Source: Erythrobacteraceae bacterium CCH12-C2 (lineage in GTDB: Bacteria; Pseudomonadota; Alphaproteobacteria; Sphingomonadales; Sphingomonadaceae). Taken from it: a stretch of 64,000 bases of DNA. Each line of letters opens with the position of its first letter. The first letter of the stretch is position 1. Positions 25,612 to 34,802 of this stretch are shown here, in pieces. The translations under genes and the position numbers were made by a program. The stretch is from contig LSKF01000102.1 in the NCBI GenBank assembly GCA_001556995.1, positions 124,001-188,000 on the forward strand, written 5' to 3'. Below the pieces are notes generated by a model. The model had not been told where the DNA came from and made no database searches. It saw only the letters and a program-made list of their open reading frames with translations.

Positions 25612-26850
25612 ATGGTGGACTTGGCGCTTGCCGCGTTGCAGGAAACCGCCATGGGGCCGCAATTTCTTCGGACTGCAGAATGGCTCGGGGCCGAGCGTGC
25701 GCGGGGTTACCTGCTGTTGCTGGCGGCGGTCAATGTCGTGACGCTGGCGTTTCTGCTGCTGACTTCCAAGGATGGGATCGACCGCAACGGCTTTCTGATC
25801 GGCACCGATTTCATCAGTTTCTGGACCTCAGGCCGGATGCTCATGGCAGGAGCCAATGTCTATGACACGCTGGCCCATGTCGACGCGCAGCGCGAGCTTT
25901 ACGCGTTGGAAGGGGAATACACCGCCTTCTTCTATCCCCCCAATTTCCTCCCCTTTGTATGGCCACTGAGTCTGCTGCCCTACTTCCCGGCACTCGCGGG
26001 ATGGCTGGCGGTAACGGGGGCAGCCTGGCTGGCGATGGTGCGAGGGTGGTTTGCGGCGCTGGGACTTAAGCGGCCGGGCGTAGTGTTGATCCTGGCCTTT
26101 CCGCCGCTGATTGTCACGCTGACCCACGGGCAGACGTCGTTTCTGGTGGGGGCCTTGCTGGGGGGCGGGCTGCTGCTGGTGCGGACGCGGCCGTGGCTGG
26201 CGGGCGTGCTGATCGGCCTTGCGACCATCAAGCCGCAATTTGGCCTGCTGGTGCCTGTTGCCTTGCTGGCGAGCGGGCAGTGGCGCACGATTGCCAGTGC
26301 CGGGGCAGCAGCGGTTGGGCTGGCAGCCTTTGCGGCGGTCGCCTTTGGCCCCCAGGTCTGGAGCGATTGGCTCACGATCACCCAGACTGCCAGTAGCGCG
26401 ACCGACAGCGGGGCCATCGGCTTTGCCAAGATGGTGAGCGTCTTTGCCGGCCTGCGTCTTGTCGGCGTGCCCAGCGAAGTAGCGCTGGCTGTGCAGGGCG
26501 TGGTGACAGTGACCGCAGCGGCCATGGTGGCAGGCACGGGCTGGCGGCATGGTTTCACGCCCGGCCTTGCCGCCCTTGTGTTGGCGGGGGCACCGATTGC
26601 GACGCCCTTCGTGCTCGATTACGACTTGTTGCTGATCGCCGTTCCCCTGGCTTACCTGTTTGCCCAGGGGCAGGCCGATGGCTTTGCCGGTTGGGAGCGC
26701 ATCACCATCGCGGGAGCCTTTGCCGGGGGAGCCCTTGCCCGGCCCTTGGCGATCTATACCGGCGTGCCGATCATGCCATGGCTGCTGATCGCCCTCTTCG
26801 TTCTGGTATGGCGGCGGGCGCGTTCCGAAGCATCGTCCGGCGCGCGTTAG
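25612..26850 (+). CDS. GT87 / DUF2029 type polytopic membrane protein
   Basis: 412 residues with some ten hydrophobic segments. The early periplasmic-loop block GTDFISFWTSGRMLMAGANVYD and the PPNFLPFVWPL motif fit the glycosyltransferase family 87 (DUF2029), polyprenyl-phosphate-dependent mannosyltransferase-like membrane proteins. The likely catalytic Asp is in the GTDF block. The sugar and acceptor are unknown. The start is the ATG at 25612; a second ATG at 25651 is possible. It lies 59 bp after the hydrolase-OsmC gene on the same strand, and its stop overlaps that of the convergent membrane protein gene. Confidence 0.82.
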   Translation: MVDLALAALQETAMGPQFLRTAEWLGAERARGYLLLLAAVNVVTLAFLLLTSKDGIDRNGFLIGTDFISFWTSGRMLMAGANVYDTLAHVDAQRELYALEGEYTAFFYPPNFLPFVWPLSLLPYFPALAGWLAVTGAAWLAMVRGWFAALGLKRPGVVLILAFPPLIVTLTHGQTSFLVGALLGGGLLLVRTRPWLAGVLIGLATIKPQFGLLVPVALLASGQWRTIASAGAAAVGLAAFAAVAFGPQVWSDWLTITQTASSATDSGAIGFAKMVSVFAGLRLVGVPSEVALAVQGVVTVTAAAMVAGTGWRHGFTPGLAALVLAGAPIATPFVLDYDLLLIAVPLAYLFAQGQADGFAGWERITIAGAFAGGALARPLAIYTGVPIMPWLLIALFVLVWRRARSEASSGAR

Positions 26851-27215
26851 ATCCGCGCCGCGGCCCCCAGCCAGACAAGTGCCAGCTGGATCGCGAGCAC
26901 CGCCGCCGTCGCGATTTGCCAGCCTGTTCCTGCCTCACGCATCCCGCGATCCCATGTCCATCGCGCCAAGACCACGGTGACCAAAGTGGACAGCGAGATC
27001 GTGACCCAACCGGGCTGTCCGCTCAGGATGACGAACAGGCAGAGCAGGGTCACCATCTGGATCAGGAAAGCGGCGGCGAACCACGCGATCGGTATCGGAC
27101 GATAGGCCGCATCGGGGATGTGCCAATCGGGCAGCGCGCTATCAGGACGCGAGACCCGGCGCTCACCTGCAAAGATGTCCGCTTCGCGAGGGTCTGGAAA
27201 TTGATGCTCAGGCAT
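26847..27215 (-). CDS. Small hypothetical membrane protein downstream of parE
   Basis: 122 residues. A polar N-terminus of about 40 residues (MPEHQFPDPREADIF) is followed by three hydrophobic segments (IAWFAAAFLIQMVTLLCL, ISLSTLVTVVLA and ATAAVLAIQLALVWLG). No family is recognised. Its start overlaps the end of parE by 8 bp, so it is translated from the parE message. It is convergent with the GT87-type gene with overlapping stops. Confidence 0.75.
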   Translation of the reverse strand: MPEHQFPDPREADIFAGERRVSRPDSALPDWHIPDAAYRPIPIAWFAAAFLIQMVTLLCLFVILSGQPGWVTISLSTLVTVVLARWTWDRGMREAGTGWQIATAAVLAIQLALVWLGAAARI

Positions 27216-29208
27216 CGATAAGGTCGGGGTCGACCTCGCCCGCGCGGTTCTGGATGAAGTTGAAGCGGTGTTCGGGGTTGCGGCCCATCAACTCGTCGAC
27301 CAACCGCGCAACCCCTGCGCGCTGCTCAAATTCCTGCGGCAAGGTGATGCGGATGAGCCCGCGGGTTTCGGGCGCCATGGTCGTTTCGCGCAGCTGCTGC
27401 GGGTTCATTTCGCCAAGGCCCTTGAAGCGGCTGACTTCGACCTTCTTGCCCTTGAACACGGTGGCCTCCAGCTCGGCTCGGTGCGCGTCGTCGCGGGCGT
27501 AGCGGCTCTCCTTGCCTGCGGTGAGGCGGTAGAGCGGGGGCTGGGCGAGGAACAGGTGCCCGCGTTTGACGATGTCGGGCATCTCCTGAAAGAAGAAGGT
27601 CATCAAGAGCGTGGCGATATGCGCGCCGTCGACATCGGCGTCGGTCATGATGATGATGCGGTCGTAGCGCAGATTGTCAGCGTTGCAGTCCTTGCGGGTG
27701 CCGCAGCCTAGCGCGAGCGCGAGATCGGCGATTTCGCTGTTGGCGCGGATCTTGTCGGCGGTGGCGCTGGCGACGTTGAGGATCTTGCCGCGGATCGGCA
27801 GGATCGCTTGGCTTTTGCGGTCGCGCGCCTGCTTGGCACTGCCGCCCGCGCTGTCGCCCTCGACGATGAACAGCTCGGTCTCGCGCCCGCCTTCACCTGA
27901 GCAATCGGTGAGCTTGCCGGGAAGGCGCAGCTTCTTGGCGTTGGTCGCGGTCTTGCGCTTGATCTCGCGTTCCTGCTTGCGCTTGAGGCGCTCATCCATC
28001 CGCTCCATCACCTCGCCGAGCAGCGCCTTGCCGCGCTCCATATTGTCGGTGAGGAAGTGGTCGAAATGGTCGCGCACCGCATTCTCGACCAAGCGCGCCG
28101 CCTCGGGAGAGGTCAGGCGGTCCTTGGTCTGCGACTGGAATTGCGGATCGCGGATGAAGACAGAGAGCATCACCTCGGCCCCGGTCATCACGTCATCGGC
28201 GGTGATGTCCTTGGCCTTCTTCTGGCCGACCAGCTCGCCGAAGGCGCGCAAGGCCCGGGTGAGCGCGGTGCGAAGGCCCTGTTCGTGGGTGCCACCATCG
28301 GGCGTGGGGACGGTGTTGCAGTACCAGCTCGTCGAACCATCCGAATAGAGCGGCCAGGCGATGGCCCATTCGGCCCGGCCTTGGCCCACACCGTCAGCGA
28401 GCGGGAAGTCCTGACTGCCGGTGAAGGGCTGGGCGGTCACGCATTCGCGCGTTCCCACCTGTTCGGCGAGGTGATCGGCCAGCCCTCCTGGGAACTTGAA
28501 GGTCGCCTCAGCGGGCACCTCCTCCGAGGCGAGCGAGGGCGCGCATTTCCAGCGGATCTCCACCCCGGCAAACAGATAGGCCTTGGACCGGGCAAGCTTG
28601 AACAACCTCTTGGGATTGAACTGGCGGTCGCCGAAAATCTCCGGGTCCGGGGTGAAAGCCACCGTGGTCCCGCGCCGGTTGGGGGCGGCGCCGAGCTGTT
28701 GCAGGGGGCCTTGGGTGATCCCGCGGGAGAATTCCTGCGCGTAAAGCTGCCTCTCTCGCGCGACCTCCACCCGCGTGTGCACCGACAGGGCATTGACCAC
28801 GCTAACCCCCACGCCGTGCAGACCGCCGCTGGTGGCATAGGCTTTGCCGGAAAACTTGCCGCCCGAATGGAGCGTTGAAAGGATGACTTCGAGCGTCGAC
28901 TTGCCGGGGAACTTGGGATGTTCATCGACCGGGATACCGCGACCGTTATCGGCGATGATCAGGCGATTGCCTTCCTCGAGCCGCATCTCGATCCGGGTCG
29001 CGTGCCCTGCGACAGCTTCGTCCATCGCATTGTCGAGCACTTCGGCGGCGAGGTGGTGGAAGGCGCGGTCATCGGTGCCGCCGATATACATGCCGGGGCG
29101 GCGGCGGACGGGCTCCAACCCTTCGAGCACCTCGATCGAGGAGGAATTGTAATCGCCGCTTGAGGTCGGCGTGTTGGCGAAGAGATCGTCGGGGGTGGTG
29201 TCAGCCAT
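27208..29208 (-). CDS. parE: DNA topoisomerase IV subunit B
   Basis: 666 residues. The ATPase subunit of topoisomerase IV, which decatenates daughter chromosomes with ParC. The GHKL ATP site is seen in VLDNAMDEAVAGH and GGLHGVGVSVVNAL, the transducer domain follows, and the Toprim domain has VEGDSAGGSAKQ and IIMTDADVDGAH. Absence of the long insertions typical of GyrB and the motif context support ParE. The ATG at 29208 (MADTTPDDLF) is preferred to an upstream ATG at 29250. parC is not in the window. Confidence 0.94.
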   Translation of the reverse strand: MADTTPDDLFANTPTSSGDYNSSSIEVLEGLEPVRRRPGMYIGGTDDRAFHHLAAEVLDNAMDEAVAGHATRIEMRLEEGNRLIIADNGRGIPVDEHPKFPGKSTLEVILSTLHSGGKFSGKAYATSGGLHGVGVSVVNALSVHTRVEVARERQLYAQEFSRGITQGPLQQLGAAPNRRGTTVAFTPDPEIFGDRQFNPKRLFKLARSKAYLFAGVEIRWKCAPSLASEEVPAEATFKFPGGLADHLAEQVGTRECVTAQPFTGSQDFPLADGVGQGRAEWAIAWPLYSDGSTSWYCNTVPTPDGGTHEQGLRTALTRALRAFGELVGQKKAKDITADDVMTGAEVMLSVFIRDPQFQSQTKDRLTSPEAARLVENAVRDHFDHFLTDNMERGKALLGEVMERMDERLKRKQEREIKRKTATNAKKLRLPGKLTDCSGEGGRETELFIVEGDSAGGSAKQARDRKSQAILPIRGKILNVASATADKIRANSEIADLALALGCGTRKDCNADNLRYDRIIIMTDADVDGAHIATLLMTFFFQEMPDIVKRGHLFLAQPPLYRLTAGKESRYARDDAHRAELEATVFKGKKVEVSRFKGLGEMNPQQLRETTMAPETRGLIRITLPQEFEQRAGVARLVDELMGRNPEHRFNFIQNRAGEVDPDLIDA

Positions 29209-29265
29209 GCGCGCAGCTATAGGCCCGCGCGCGGCGGCCTCACAAGCCACCCCTCGTGGTTTTAC

Positions 29266-30468
29266 TCAGCGGCCAAAGCCGCTTGGCGCCGGATCGACCG
29301 CGATGACCTCGCCCCCGCGCACTTCGCGCACTTCGAGCGCCCGCTCGATCACGCCATTGCGGCCAAAGCGGAACGCGCCGTCGACCCCGAGGAAGCCGCC
29401 CTTGTCGTAGAGCTCGTTCTTGGGGAAGGGGGTGCCGACCTTCCACTCGCGCGCGATCCGCAAAGTGAGCAGCACCGCGTCATACCCGAGCGTTGCCATG
29501 CGGTAAGGCTGCGCACCAAAGCGCGCTTCATAGCTTTCGGCAAAGCGCTTGAAGCGTTGATCGGACACGGCAGCGAACAGCGCTCCTTCGAGCGATGCGG
29601 CACGCGGCAAGGTGGCCTCGCCGCTCCATAGCTCGGTGCCGATGAGGCGGGTCCGGGTGCGTGCGCCGCGCTGCAATTCGTCGGCCGCTTCGATCGCGAG
29701 CCTTGTGCTGTCTGCAATCAGAACAGTGTCGTAGCCCCCCGCCGTCCGCAAACGATTGGCGGCGCTGACGATCGAGCTGTTGCCGCGCGAGTAAACCTCG
29801 CGGCCCGCCAGTGTCCCGCCAAAATCGCGTAGCGCTCTGTCGAGTGCCGCAGCCGAACGCGCGCCGTAATCGCCTTCGGGCAGAAGCGCGGCGAACCGAT
29901 TGGCGCCGCGAGCGCGCGCGAATTCCACCGAACGGCGGATCGAATGGTCGGGCATGTGGCCCATCACGAAGACGTCCGGCCCTGCAACGCTGCTATCGTT
30001 TGAAAAGGCGATGACCGGGACCCTGGCGGGACGCGCGGCGGCCTGCACGGCGGGCACAGCTTCGCCCATCAGGGGCCCGAGGATCAGCTTGTTGCCATCA
30101 ACAATCGCCTGCTGCGCCGCCGCGCCGATACCAGTGGAGGTGTCATAGGTGGTGATCCGCAGGTTCTCAGCGCTGGTGTCAAGCAGCGCCATCGTCGTCG
30201 CGTTGGCGATGGCTTGCCCGACTGCTGCGGTCTCGCCGCTCATCGGGACCAGCAAGGCGATGCGGTGACGCCCCGTGTCCGTCGGCAGCGCAGTGGCCGA
30301 TGGCTCGGGCGCGGGGGGAGGGGGCGCAGGGGCGACCTCGGTCTTGGGGATCACTTGACACCCCGCCGCCAGCAGTGCCGCACCTGCCAGCGCGAGATGG
30401 CGGCCCGTCAGCGCCAGCCTGACCTGCGCTAGCCATACGGCCCCTTTGCGTGCAAATATAAGCTTCAT
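29266..30468 (-). CDS. LppC/LpoA-like penicillin-binding protein activator lipoprotein
   Basis: 400 residues. A signal peptide ends in the lipobox LLAAGC, followed by a proline-rich linker (PAPPPPAPEP) and a type I periplasmic-binding-protein fold (IALLVPMSGETAAVGQAI). This is the alphaproteobacterial relative of LpoA, which activates class A penicillin-binding proteins, but it lacks the N-terminal TPR half of LpoA; a ligand-binding role is equally possible. The ATG at 30468 gives the best signal peptide. It is divergent from rsmI with only 26 bp between starts, the arrangement lppC / rsmI-yraN-gshB seen widely in alphaproteobacteria. Confidence 0.87.
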   Translation of the reverse strand: MKLIFARKGAVWLAQVRLALTGRHLALAGAALLAAGCQVIPKTEVAPAPPPPAPEPSATALPTDTGRHRIALLVPMSGETAAVGQAIANATTMALLDTSAENLRITTYDTSTGIGAAAQQAIVDGNKLILGPLMGEAVPAVQAAARPARVPVIAFSNDSSVAGPDVFVMGHMPDHSIRRSVEFARARGANRFAALLPEGDYGARSAAALDRALRDFGGTLAGREVYSRGNSSIVSAANRLRTAGGYDTVLIADSTRLAIEAADELQRGARTRTRLIGTELWSGEATLPRAASLEGALFAAVSDQRFKRFAESYEARFGAQPYRMATLGYDAVLLTLRIAREWKVGTPFPKNELYDKGGFLGVDGAFRFGRNGVIERALEVREVRGGEVIAVDPAPSGFGR

Positions 30469-30494
30469 TCTTGCCGACCCCTCAGCCATCCTCC

Positions 30495-31367
30495 ATGGCT
30501 CACTGTGTGAGACCCGTGGAGCTACCATCGATCCCCGAAGGGACCCCCGAGGCGGGGCTGTATATCGTTGCCACCCCGATTGGCAATCTCGGCGACGTTA
30601 CCTTGCGGGCACTGGCGGTGCTGGGCGGTGCGAGCCTAATCGCCTGCGAGGATACGCGGGTGACGGGCAAGTTGTTGAAACATTACGGTATCAAGGCGCG
30701 GCTGCAACGGCTCGACGATCACGCGCCGCCAGAGGTGCGCGCGCGGGTGATCGACGAAGCGAGGCATTCTCCGGTTGCGCTGGTGAGCGATGCGGGTACG
30801 CCGCTGATTTCCGATCCGGGCTATCGCCTGGTGCGTGAGGCGCGGGCGGCGGGTGTCACGGTGACGGCCATTCCGGGGGCCTGCGCGGCGGTCTCGGCGC
30901 TCGCGATCGCGGGCCTGCCGAGCGACCGGTTCCTGTTTGCGGGCTTCCTCCCGGTCAAGGACAAGGCGCGGTTCGCGGTGCTTGAAGAGCTGGCTGGCGT
31001 GGCCGCGACGCTGGTCTTTTACGAAACCGCGCCCCGGCTCGAGCGCTCCTTGCGCGCAATTGCCGAGCTGTGGCCCGAACGCGAGGTCGCGGTCGCGCGC
31101 GAGATCACCAAGCTGCACGAGGAATGCCGCAGCGGGACGGCTGAGGCGCTGGCGGATCACTACGCTGCCCATCCCCCCAAGGGGGAGATCGTGCTGCTGA
31201 TCAGCCCGCCTTCGGAAGCCGAAGCCCCCGTACCTGATACCGACGTGCTCCTGCGCGCGGCGCTCGCGGAGGCCGGGCCGGGCAAGGCGGCCGGAGTGGT
31301 GGCGAAGGCGACCGGGGTCGATCGCGCTGTTCTCTACGCCCGCGCCTTGGAGCTGAAGGGGGAATGA
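30495..31367 (+). CDS. rsmI: 16S rRNA (cytidine-1402-2'-O)-methyltransferase
   Basis: 290 residues. Methylates the 2'-OH of C1402 in the ribosomal P site, which tunes start-codon fidelity. Tetrapyrrole-methylase fold motifs are clear: LYIVATPIGNLGDVTLRAL, ACEDTRVTGKLLKHYGI, ALVSDAGTPLISDPGYRLV and TAIPGACAAVSAL. The ATG at 30495 is taken as start; a TTG at 30471 and a GTG at 30516 are in frame and cannot be excluded. It overlaps yraN by 4 bp (ATGA). Confidence 0.95.
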   Translation: MAHCVRPVELPSIPEGTPEAGLYIVATPIGNLGDVTLRALAVLGGASLIACEDTRVTGKLLKHYGIKARLQRLDDHAPPEVRARVIDEARHSPVALVSDAGTPLISDPGYRLVREARAAGVTVTAIPGACAAVSALAIAGLPSDRFLFAGFLPVKDKARFAVLEELAGVAATLVFYETAPRLERSLRAIAELWPEREVAVAREITKLHEECRSGTAEALADHYAAHPPKGEIVLLISPPSEAEAPVPDTDVLLRAALAEAGPGKAAGVVAKATGVDRAVLYARALELKGE

Positions 31368-31738
31368 GCGCGCGCACGCCCGAGGAACGCCACGAGGCCG
31401 ATCAGCGCGGCCGTCAGGGCGAGGCCGCAGCGGCGATGTTCCTTGCCCAACAGGGCTGGCGCATCCTCGCCGAGCGGGTCAAGACCAAGGCGGGTGAGAT
31501 CGACCTTGTCGCCAAGCGCACCGGCCTTGTCGCCTTCATCGAGGTCAAGTGGCGCGCGCGGGCCGCTACCCTTGCCGACGCCATCGACGAGCGCCGCCTC
31601 GCCCGTGTCGCGGCAGCAGTGGAATGCGTGTGGCACAACTATGCGACCGAGGGCGAGGATATCCGCATCGACGTGATCCTGCTTGCACCGGGCCGCAAGC
31701 CCACCCACATCGAAAACGTCTGGATGCCGATGGGATAA
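31364..31738 (+). CDS. yraN: UPF0102 family protein, YraN
   Basis: 124 residues, an endonuclease-like fold with the conserved block GWRILAERVKTKAGEIDLVAKR and FIEVKWRA (E-x-K motif of restriction-endonuclease-like nucleases). The cellular role is not established. It overlaps the end of rsmI, which is the usual neighbour, so the two are translated together. A palindromic repeat follows 8 bp after the stop. Confidence 0.93.
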   Translation: MSARTPEERHEADQRGRQGEAAAAMFLAQQGWRILAERVKTKAGEIDLVAKRTGLVAFIEVKWRARAATLADAIDERRLARVAAAVECVWHNYATEGEDIRIDVILLAPGRKPTHIENVWMPMG

Positions 31739-31746
31739 GGCCGCAG

Positions 31747-31837
31747 CCGTTCGCCCTGAGCTTGTCGAAGGGTTGTCTTTCTACTTTAACCTTCGCACCG
31801 AAGCAGGACAGTGCTTCGACAAGCTCAGCACGAACGG
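31747..31837. repeat. Dispersed palindromic repeat, copy 2, upstream of gshB
   Basis: 91 bp inverted repeat. The left arm (31747-31772) reads CCGTTCGCCCTGAGCTTGTC onward and the right arm (31814-31837) ends AGCTCAGCACGAACGG. It ends 10 bp before the gshB ATG, so a folded mRNA would place a long hairpin directly before the ribosome-binding site. Same orientation as copies 1 and 3. Confidence 0.92.
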
Positions 31838-31847
31838 AATTTGGGAA

Positions 31848-32813
31848 ATGAGTCTGAAAATCGCCGTCCAGATGGACCCCATCGACCGGATCAACATCGC
31901 GGGCGACAGCTCTTTTGCGCTGATGCTGGCGGCGCAAGCGCGCGGCTACAGCCTCTATGAATATCACGTCGAAAGCCTGACGCTGGATGAGGAGGATCGC
32001 CTTTTCGCTCACGCTTACCCGGTCACGGTGCAGCGGGTTGATGGCGCGCATTTCACGCGCGGCAAGCAAGTGCGGCTCGACCTTGGCAAGGACGTCGATG
32101 TCGTCCTGATGCGGCAGGACCCGCCGTTTCACATGGGTTACATCACCGCCACGCATATGCTCGAGCGTATCGGGCATGAGACGCTGGTGGTGAACGACCC
32201 TGCCAATGTCCGCAATTCGCCCGAAAAGGTGATGGTGCTCAATTATCGCCGCTTCATGCCGCCGACGCTGGTGACCCGTTCGGTCGACGAGGTGCGGCGT
32301 TTCATGGCCAAACACGGGGCCATCGTTGTCAAGCCGATCCACGGGAATGGCGGCAAGGCGATCTTCCGAATCGGCGAGAACGGCGAGAATCTCTCGGCGC
32401 TGTTCGAGGTGTTCAACCAGACCTGGCCCGAGCCGCACATGGTCCAGCCCTTCCTTCCCGAGGTAGCGGAAGGCGACAAGCGCATCGTGCTCGTTGATGG
32501 CGAGGTGGCTGGCGCGATCAACCGGGTGCCGGGGGAGGGGGAGTTCCGTAGCAACCTCGCGATGGGCGGCTCTGCGCAGCCGACCGAGCTGACCGAGCGC
32601 GAGGCAGAAATCTGCGCGGCGCTCGGTCCGGACTTGAAGCGACTAGGTCTCACTTTCGTGGGCATTGACGTGATCGGCGGCAAGTGGCTGACGGAGATCA
32701 ATGTCACCTCACCGACCGGGATCGTGGCCATCGACCGCTTCAACGGCACGGATACAGCCGGGATGATCTGGGACGCCATCGAACGCCGGGTTGTGGCGCT
32801 CAAGCGGGCATGA
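31848..32813 (+). CDS. gshB: Glutathione synthetase
   Basis: 321 residues, ATP-grasp enzyme joining gamma-glutamylcysteine and glycine to glutathione. Motifs seen are VQMDPIDRINIAGDSSFALM, MRQDPPFHMGYI, VVKPIHGNGGKAIFRI (ATP-grasp loop) and LTEINVTSPTGI. The ATG at 31848 is chosen because it gives the MSLKIAVQMDPI start of homologues; the frame stays open upstream through the repeat. The rsmI-yraN-gshB order is conserved in alphaproteobacteria, here interrupted only by the repeat. Confidence 0.95.
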   Translation: MSLKIAVQMDPIDRINIAGDSSFALMLAAQARGYSLYEYHVESLTLDEEDRLFAHAYPVTVQRVDGAHFTRGKQVRLDLGKDVDVVLMRQDPPFHMGYITATHMLERIGHETLVVNDPANVRNSPEKVMVLNYRRFMPPTLVTRSVDEVRRFMAKHGAIVVKPIHGNGGKAIFRIGENGENLSALFEVFNQTWPEPHMVQPFLPEVAEGDKRIVLVDGEVAGAINRVPGEGEFRSNLAMGGSAQPTELTEREAEICAALGPDLKRLGLTFVGIDVIGGKWLTEINVTSPTGIVAIDRFNGTDTAGMIWDAIERRVVALKRA

Positions 32814-32833
32814 TAGCAATGTAGCGATTGCTA
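32814..32833. promoter_or_regulatory. Short inverted repeat between gshB and the epoxide-hydrolase-like gene
   Basis: Perfect 7 bp arms TAGCAAT / ATTGCTA separated by GTAGCG. It begins at the gshB stop and ends just before the CAGGAG ribosome-binding site of the next gene. It could be an operator or a small mRNA hairpin influencing translation. Confidence 0.4.
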
Positions 32834-32849
32834 CAGGAGTCGCTATCTC

Positions 32850-33239
32850 ATGCCTGACAAGCTCGCTACCGTCCATCGTGTCATCGATGCCATTGCCGCC
32901 AAGGACTATGACCTTGCCCTGCCCTGGTTCACCGAGGACTGCGAGTATACCAACCTGCCCATGGGAAGCGTCACCGGTCCGGCCGGGGTCAAGGCCGTGC
33001 TTGAGCCCTTCTTCACGCCAACCATCAGCAATGAACTTATCGTCCTGCGCTCAGCGGTTGAAGGGGACACGGTTTTTACTGAAAGGCTCGACCGCCACCA
33101 GATCGCCACAGGCTGGGTCGAATTGCCGGTCACGGGCGTATTCGTCTTCCGCGAGGGCAAAATTGCGGTATGGCGCGAATACTTCGATCTTGGCACGCTG
33201 GTGCGGCAATGGCCGGCGCTAGGTGCCACCCTTTCCTGA
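32850..33239 (+). CDS. Limonene-1,2-epoxide hydrolase / SnoaL-like protein
   Basis: 129 residues, a single cone-shaped alpha+beta (NTF2-like) domain. The Arg/Asp pair in FTERLDRHQ and the later Asp in WREYFDLGTLV fit the Asp-Arg-Asp catalytic triad of limonene epoxide hydrolase-type enzymes, so epoxide hydrolysis is plausible, but the substrate is unknown. CAGGAG precedes the ATG at suitable distance. It lies 36 bp after gshB; an epoxide-detoxifying role beside glutathione synthesis would make sense (inference). Confidence 0.82.
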   Translation: MPDKLATVHRVIDAIAAKDYDLALPWFTEDCEYTNLPMGSVTGPAGVKAVLEPFFTPTISNELIVLRSAVEGDTVFTERLDRHQIATGWVELPVTGVFVFREGKIAVWREYFDLGTLVRQWPALGATLS

Positions 33240-33302
33240 CGGCGAACTCGCGTACCTGCGGGTGTGCCGACGGGCAACCTGCAGGACAAAACACCGACTG
33301 CC

Positions 33303-33908
33303 ATGACCGAACGCTTGATCGAACTTGTCGAGGCCTGGGGCTACCTTGGCGTGGCCATCGCGATGTTCCTCGAAAACGTGTTCCCACCAATCCCATCCGA
33401 GGTGATCATGGGCTTGACCGGGATGGCGGTGGCCGACGGCAAGCTCGACTTTGGCGGGGCGGTCGCCGCGGGCACGGCGGGCGCGGTGCTCGGCAACTGG
33501 GTGTGGTACTGGATCGGCCGGACTGTCGGCTATGAGCGTTTCCGCCCCCTGATCGACCGCTTCGGCCGCTGGCTGACGCTCGATTGGGCCGAAGTTGAAA
33601 AGATCGTCGGCATCTTCAAGCGTTTCGACAGCGCGATCGTGTTCTGGGCGCGGTTCCTGCCGCAGGTGCGTACGATGATCTCGTTGCCTGCAGGGATGCT
33701 GCTGATGAGCCAGCTGCGGTTCGTGGGCTGGACCTTGCTTGGCACGGGTATCTGGAACGCGGTTCTGATCGGCACCGGCTACATCCTGCGCAACGAATTC
33801 AGCCAGTTCGACGAATATTATGGCTGGGTGGCGGTGGTGATGATCGTCGCGGTGGTGGCGCTGTATCTCTACCGCGTGGTGACGTGGAAGCCTTCCAGCG
33901 CAGAGTGA
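33303..33908 (+). CDS. DedA family membrane protein
   Basis: 201 residues with about five hydrophobic segments. DedA signatures are FLENVFPPIPSEVIMGLTG near the N-terminus and FWARFLPQVRTMISLPAGM in the middle (F-x-R-x-x-P-x-x-R). DedA proteins are proton-dependent membrane proteins involved in recycling undecaprenyl phosphate or phospholipid flipping. The ATG at 33303 is chosen over an in-frame upstream ATG-like start at 33264 because it begins directly before the first helix. It ends 3 bp before the convergent xerC stop. Confidence 0.9.
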   Translation: MTERLIELVEAWGYLGVAIAMFLENVFPPIPSEVIMGLTGMAVADGKLDFGGAVAAGTAGAVLGNWVWYWIGRTVGYERFRPLIDRFGRWLTLDWAEVEKIVGIFKRFDSAIVFWARFLPQVRTMISLPAGMLLMSQLRFVGWTLLGTGIWNAVLIGTGYILRNEFSQFDEYYGWVAVVMIVAVVALYLYRVVTWKPSSAE

Positions 33909-33911
33909 CGC

Positions 33912-34802
33912 CTAGCCGCGCGGGTGGGCGTTGCGGTAATTCTCAAGCATGCTTGCCGCATCGACCCGCGTATAGATCTGGGTTGAGCCCAATGAGGCGT
34001 GTCCGAGCAGTTCCTGAAGGCTTCTGAGGTCCGCTCCGGCGCCTAGCAAATGCGTGGCAAAGGAGTGCCGGAGCGCGTGGGGCGTGGCGGTGTCCGGCAG
34101 GCCGAGTGCGCGCCGCGCCTGCGCCATCGCCTTTTGCACCATGCCGGGCGACAGCGGCCCGCCCTTTGCTCCCCGAAACAAGGGCTCTTTGGCCGAGAGC
34201 GGCCATTCGCATAGCCTGACATACTCCGCTACCGCCGCACAGGTGATCGGCAGGATCGGCACCATGCGCTGCTTTCCGCCCTTGCCGGTGACTTGCAGCA
34301 CCTCGCCGAGCGGAACATCGCGGCCTTTGAGCGACAGCGCCTCGGCGATGCGCAGGCCTGATCCGTAGAGGAGCAGCAGCACCGCCCGGTCCCGTGCGCC
34401 GATCCAGTCCTTGGTGGCCGCGCCGTCGACCATGTCGGCCAAGTTCACCGCCTCGTCAGGGGTTACGGGACGAGGGAGGCCCTTTTTCAGGCGCGGCCCG
34501 CGAAGACGCGGTGCGGCAGGATCGGGGTCGCCTGCTTGTTGGCGGGCAAACGCGATGAAGGCCTTGAGCGCCGAAAGCTCGCGCGCGGTGCTGGCATTAG
34601 TGAGGCCATCTCCCCGGCGCGCGGCCAGAAAGGCGCGCAGGTGAAAGGCTTCGGTTCGAGCGACCGCGTCCCAGCTTTCGAGCGCATTGGCGGCGCAAAG
34701 GCGCTCAGCCGCCGCCACATAAGCCCGCACGGTATGGGGCGAACGGCGCAGGTTGTCGGTCAGATGCGCCCGCCAGATCGCCAGCAGGGCCGCCGCGCTC
34801 AT
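33912..34802 (-). CDS. xerC: Tyrosine recombinase XerC
   Basis: 296 residues. Resolves chromosome dimers at dif together with XerD. The SAM-like N-terminal DNA-binding domain is followed by the catalytic domain with YGSGLRIAEAL (Arg), TGKGGKQRMVP (Lys), HALRHSFATHLL (His and Arg), LGHASLGSTQIYTRV (His and nucleophile Tyr). No phage or integron context is seen, and the gene is in an operon with housekeeping genes, which supports Xer rather than an integrase. Its start overlaps the hemW stop by 4 bp. Confidence 0.93.
   Translation of the reverse strand: MSAAALLAIWRAHLTDNLRRSPHTVRAYVAAAERLCAANALESWDAVARTEAFHLRAFLAARRGDGLTNASTARELSALKAFIAFARQQAGDPDPAAPRLRGPRLKKGLPRPVTPDEAVNLADMVDGAATKDWIGARDRAVLLLLYGSGLRIAEALSLKGRDVPLGEVLQVTGKGGKQRMVPILPITCAAVAEYVRLCEWPLSAKEPLFRGAKGGPLSPGMVQKAMAQARRALGLPDTATPHALRHSFATHLLGAGADLRSLQELLGHASLGSTQIYTRVDAASMLENYRNAHPRG

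Noticed and set aside
31747..31837. Repeat family as an insertion sequence or MITE with target duplications
   Set aside because: No consistent short flanking duplications can be seen at the four copies and no transposase is present, so only 'dispersed palindromic repeat' is supported.
33912..34802. Phage or integron integrase
   Set aside because: The tyrosine recombinase is in an operon with hemW, rdgB and rph, with no attachment repeats, tRNA junction or cargo genes nearby; XerC fits.
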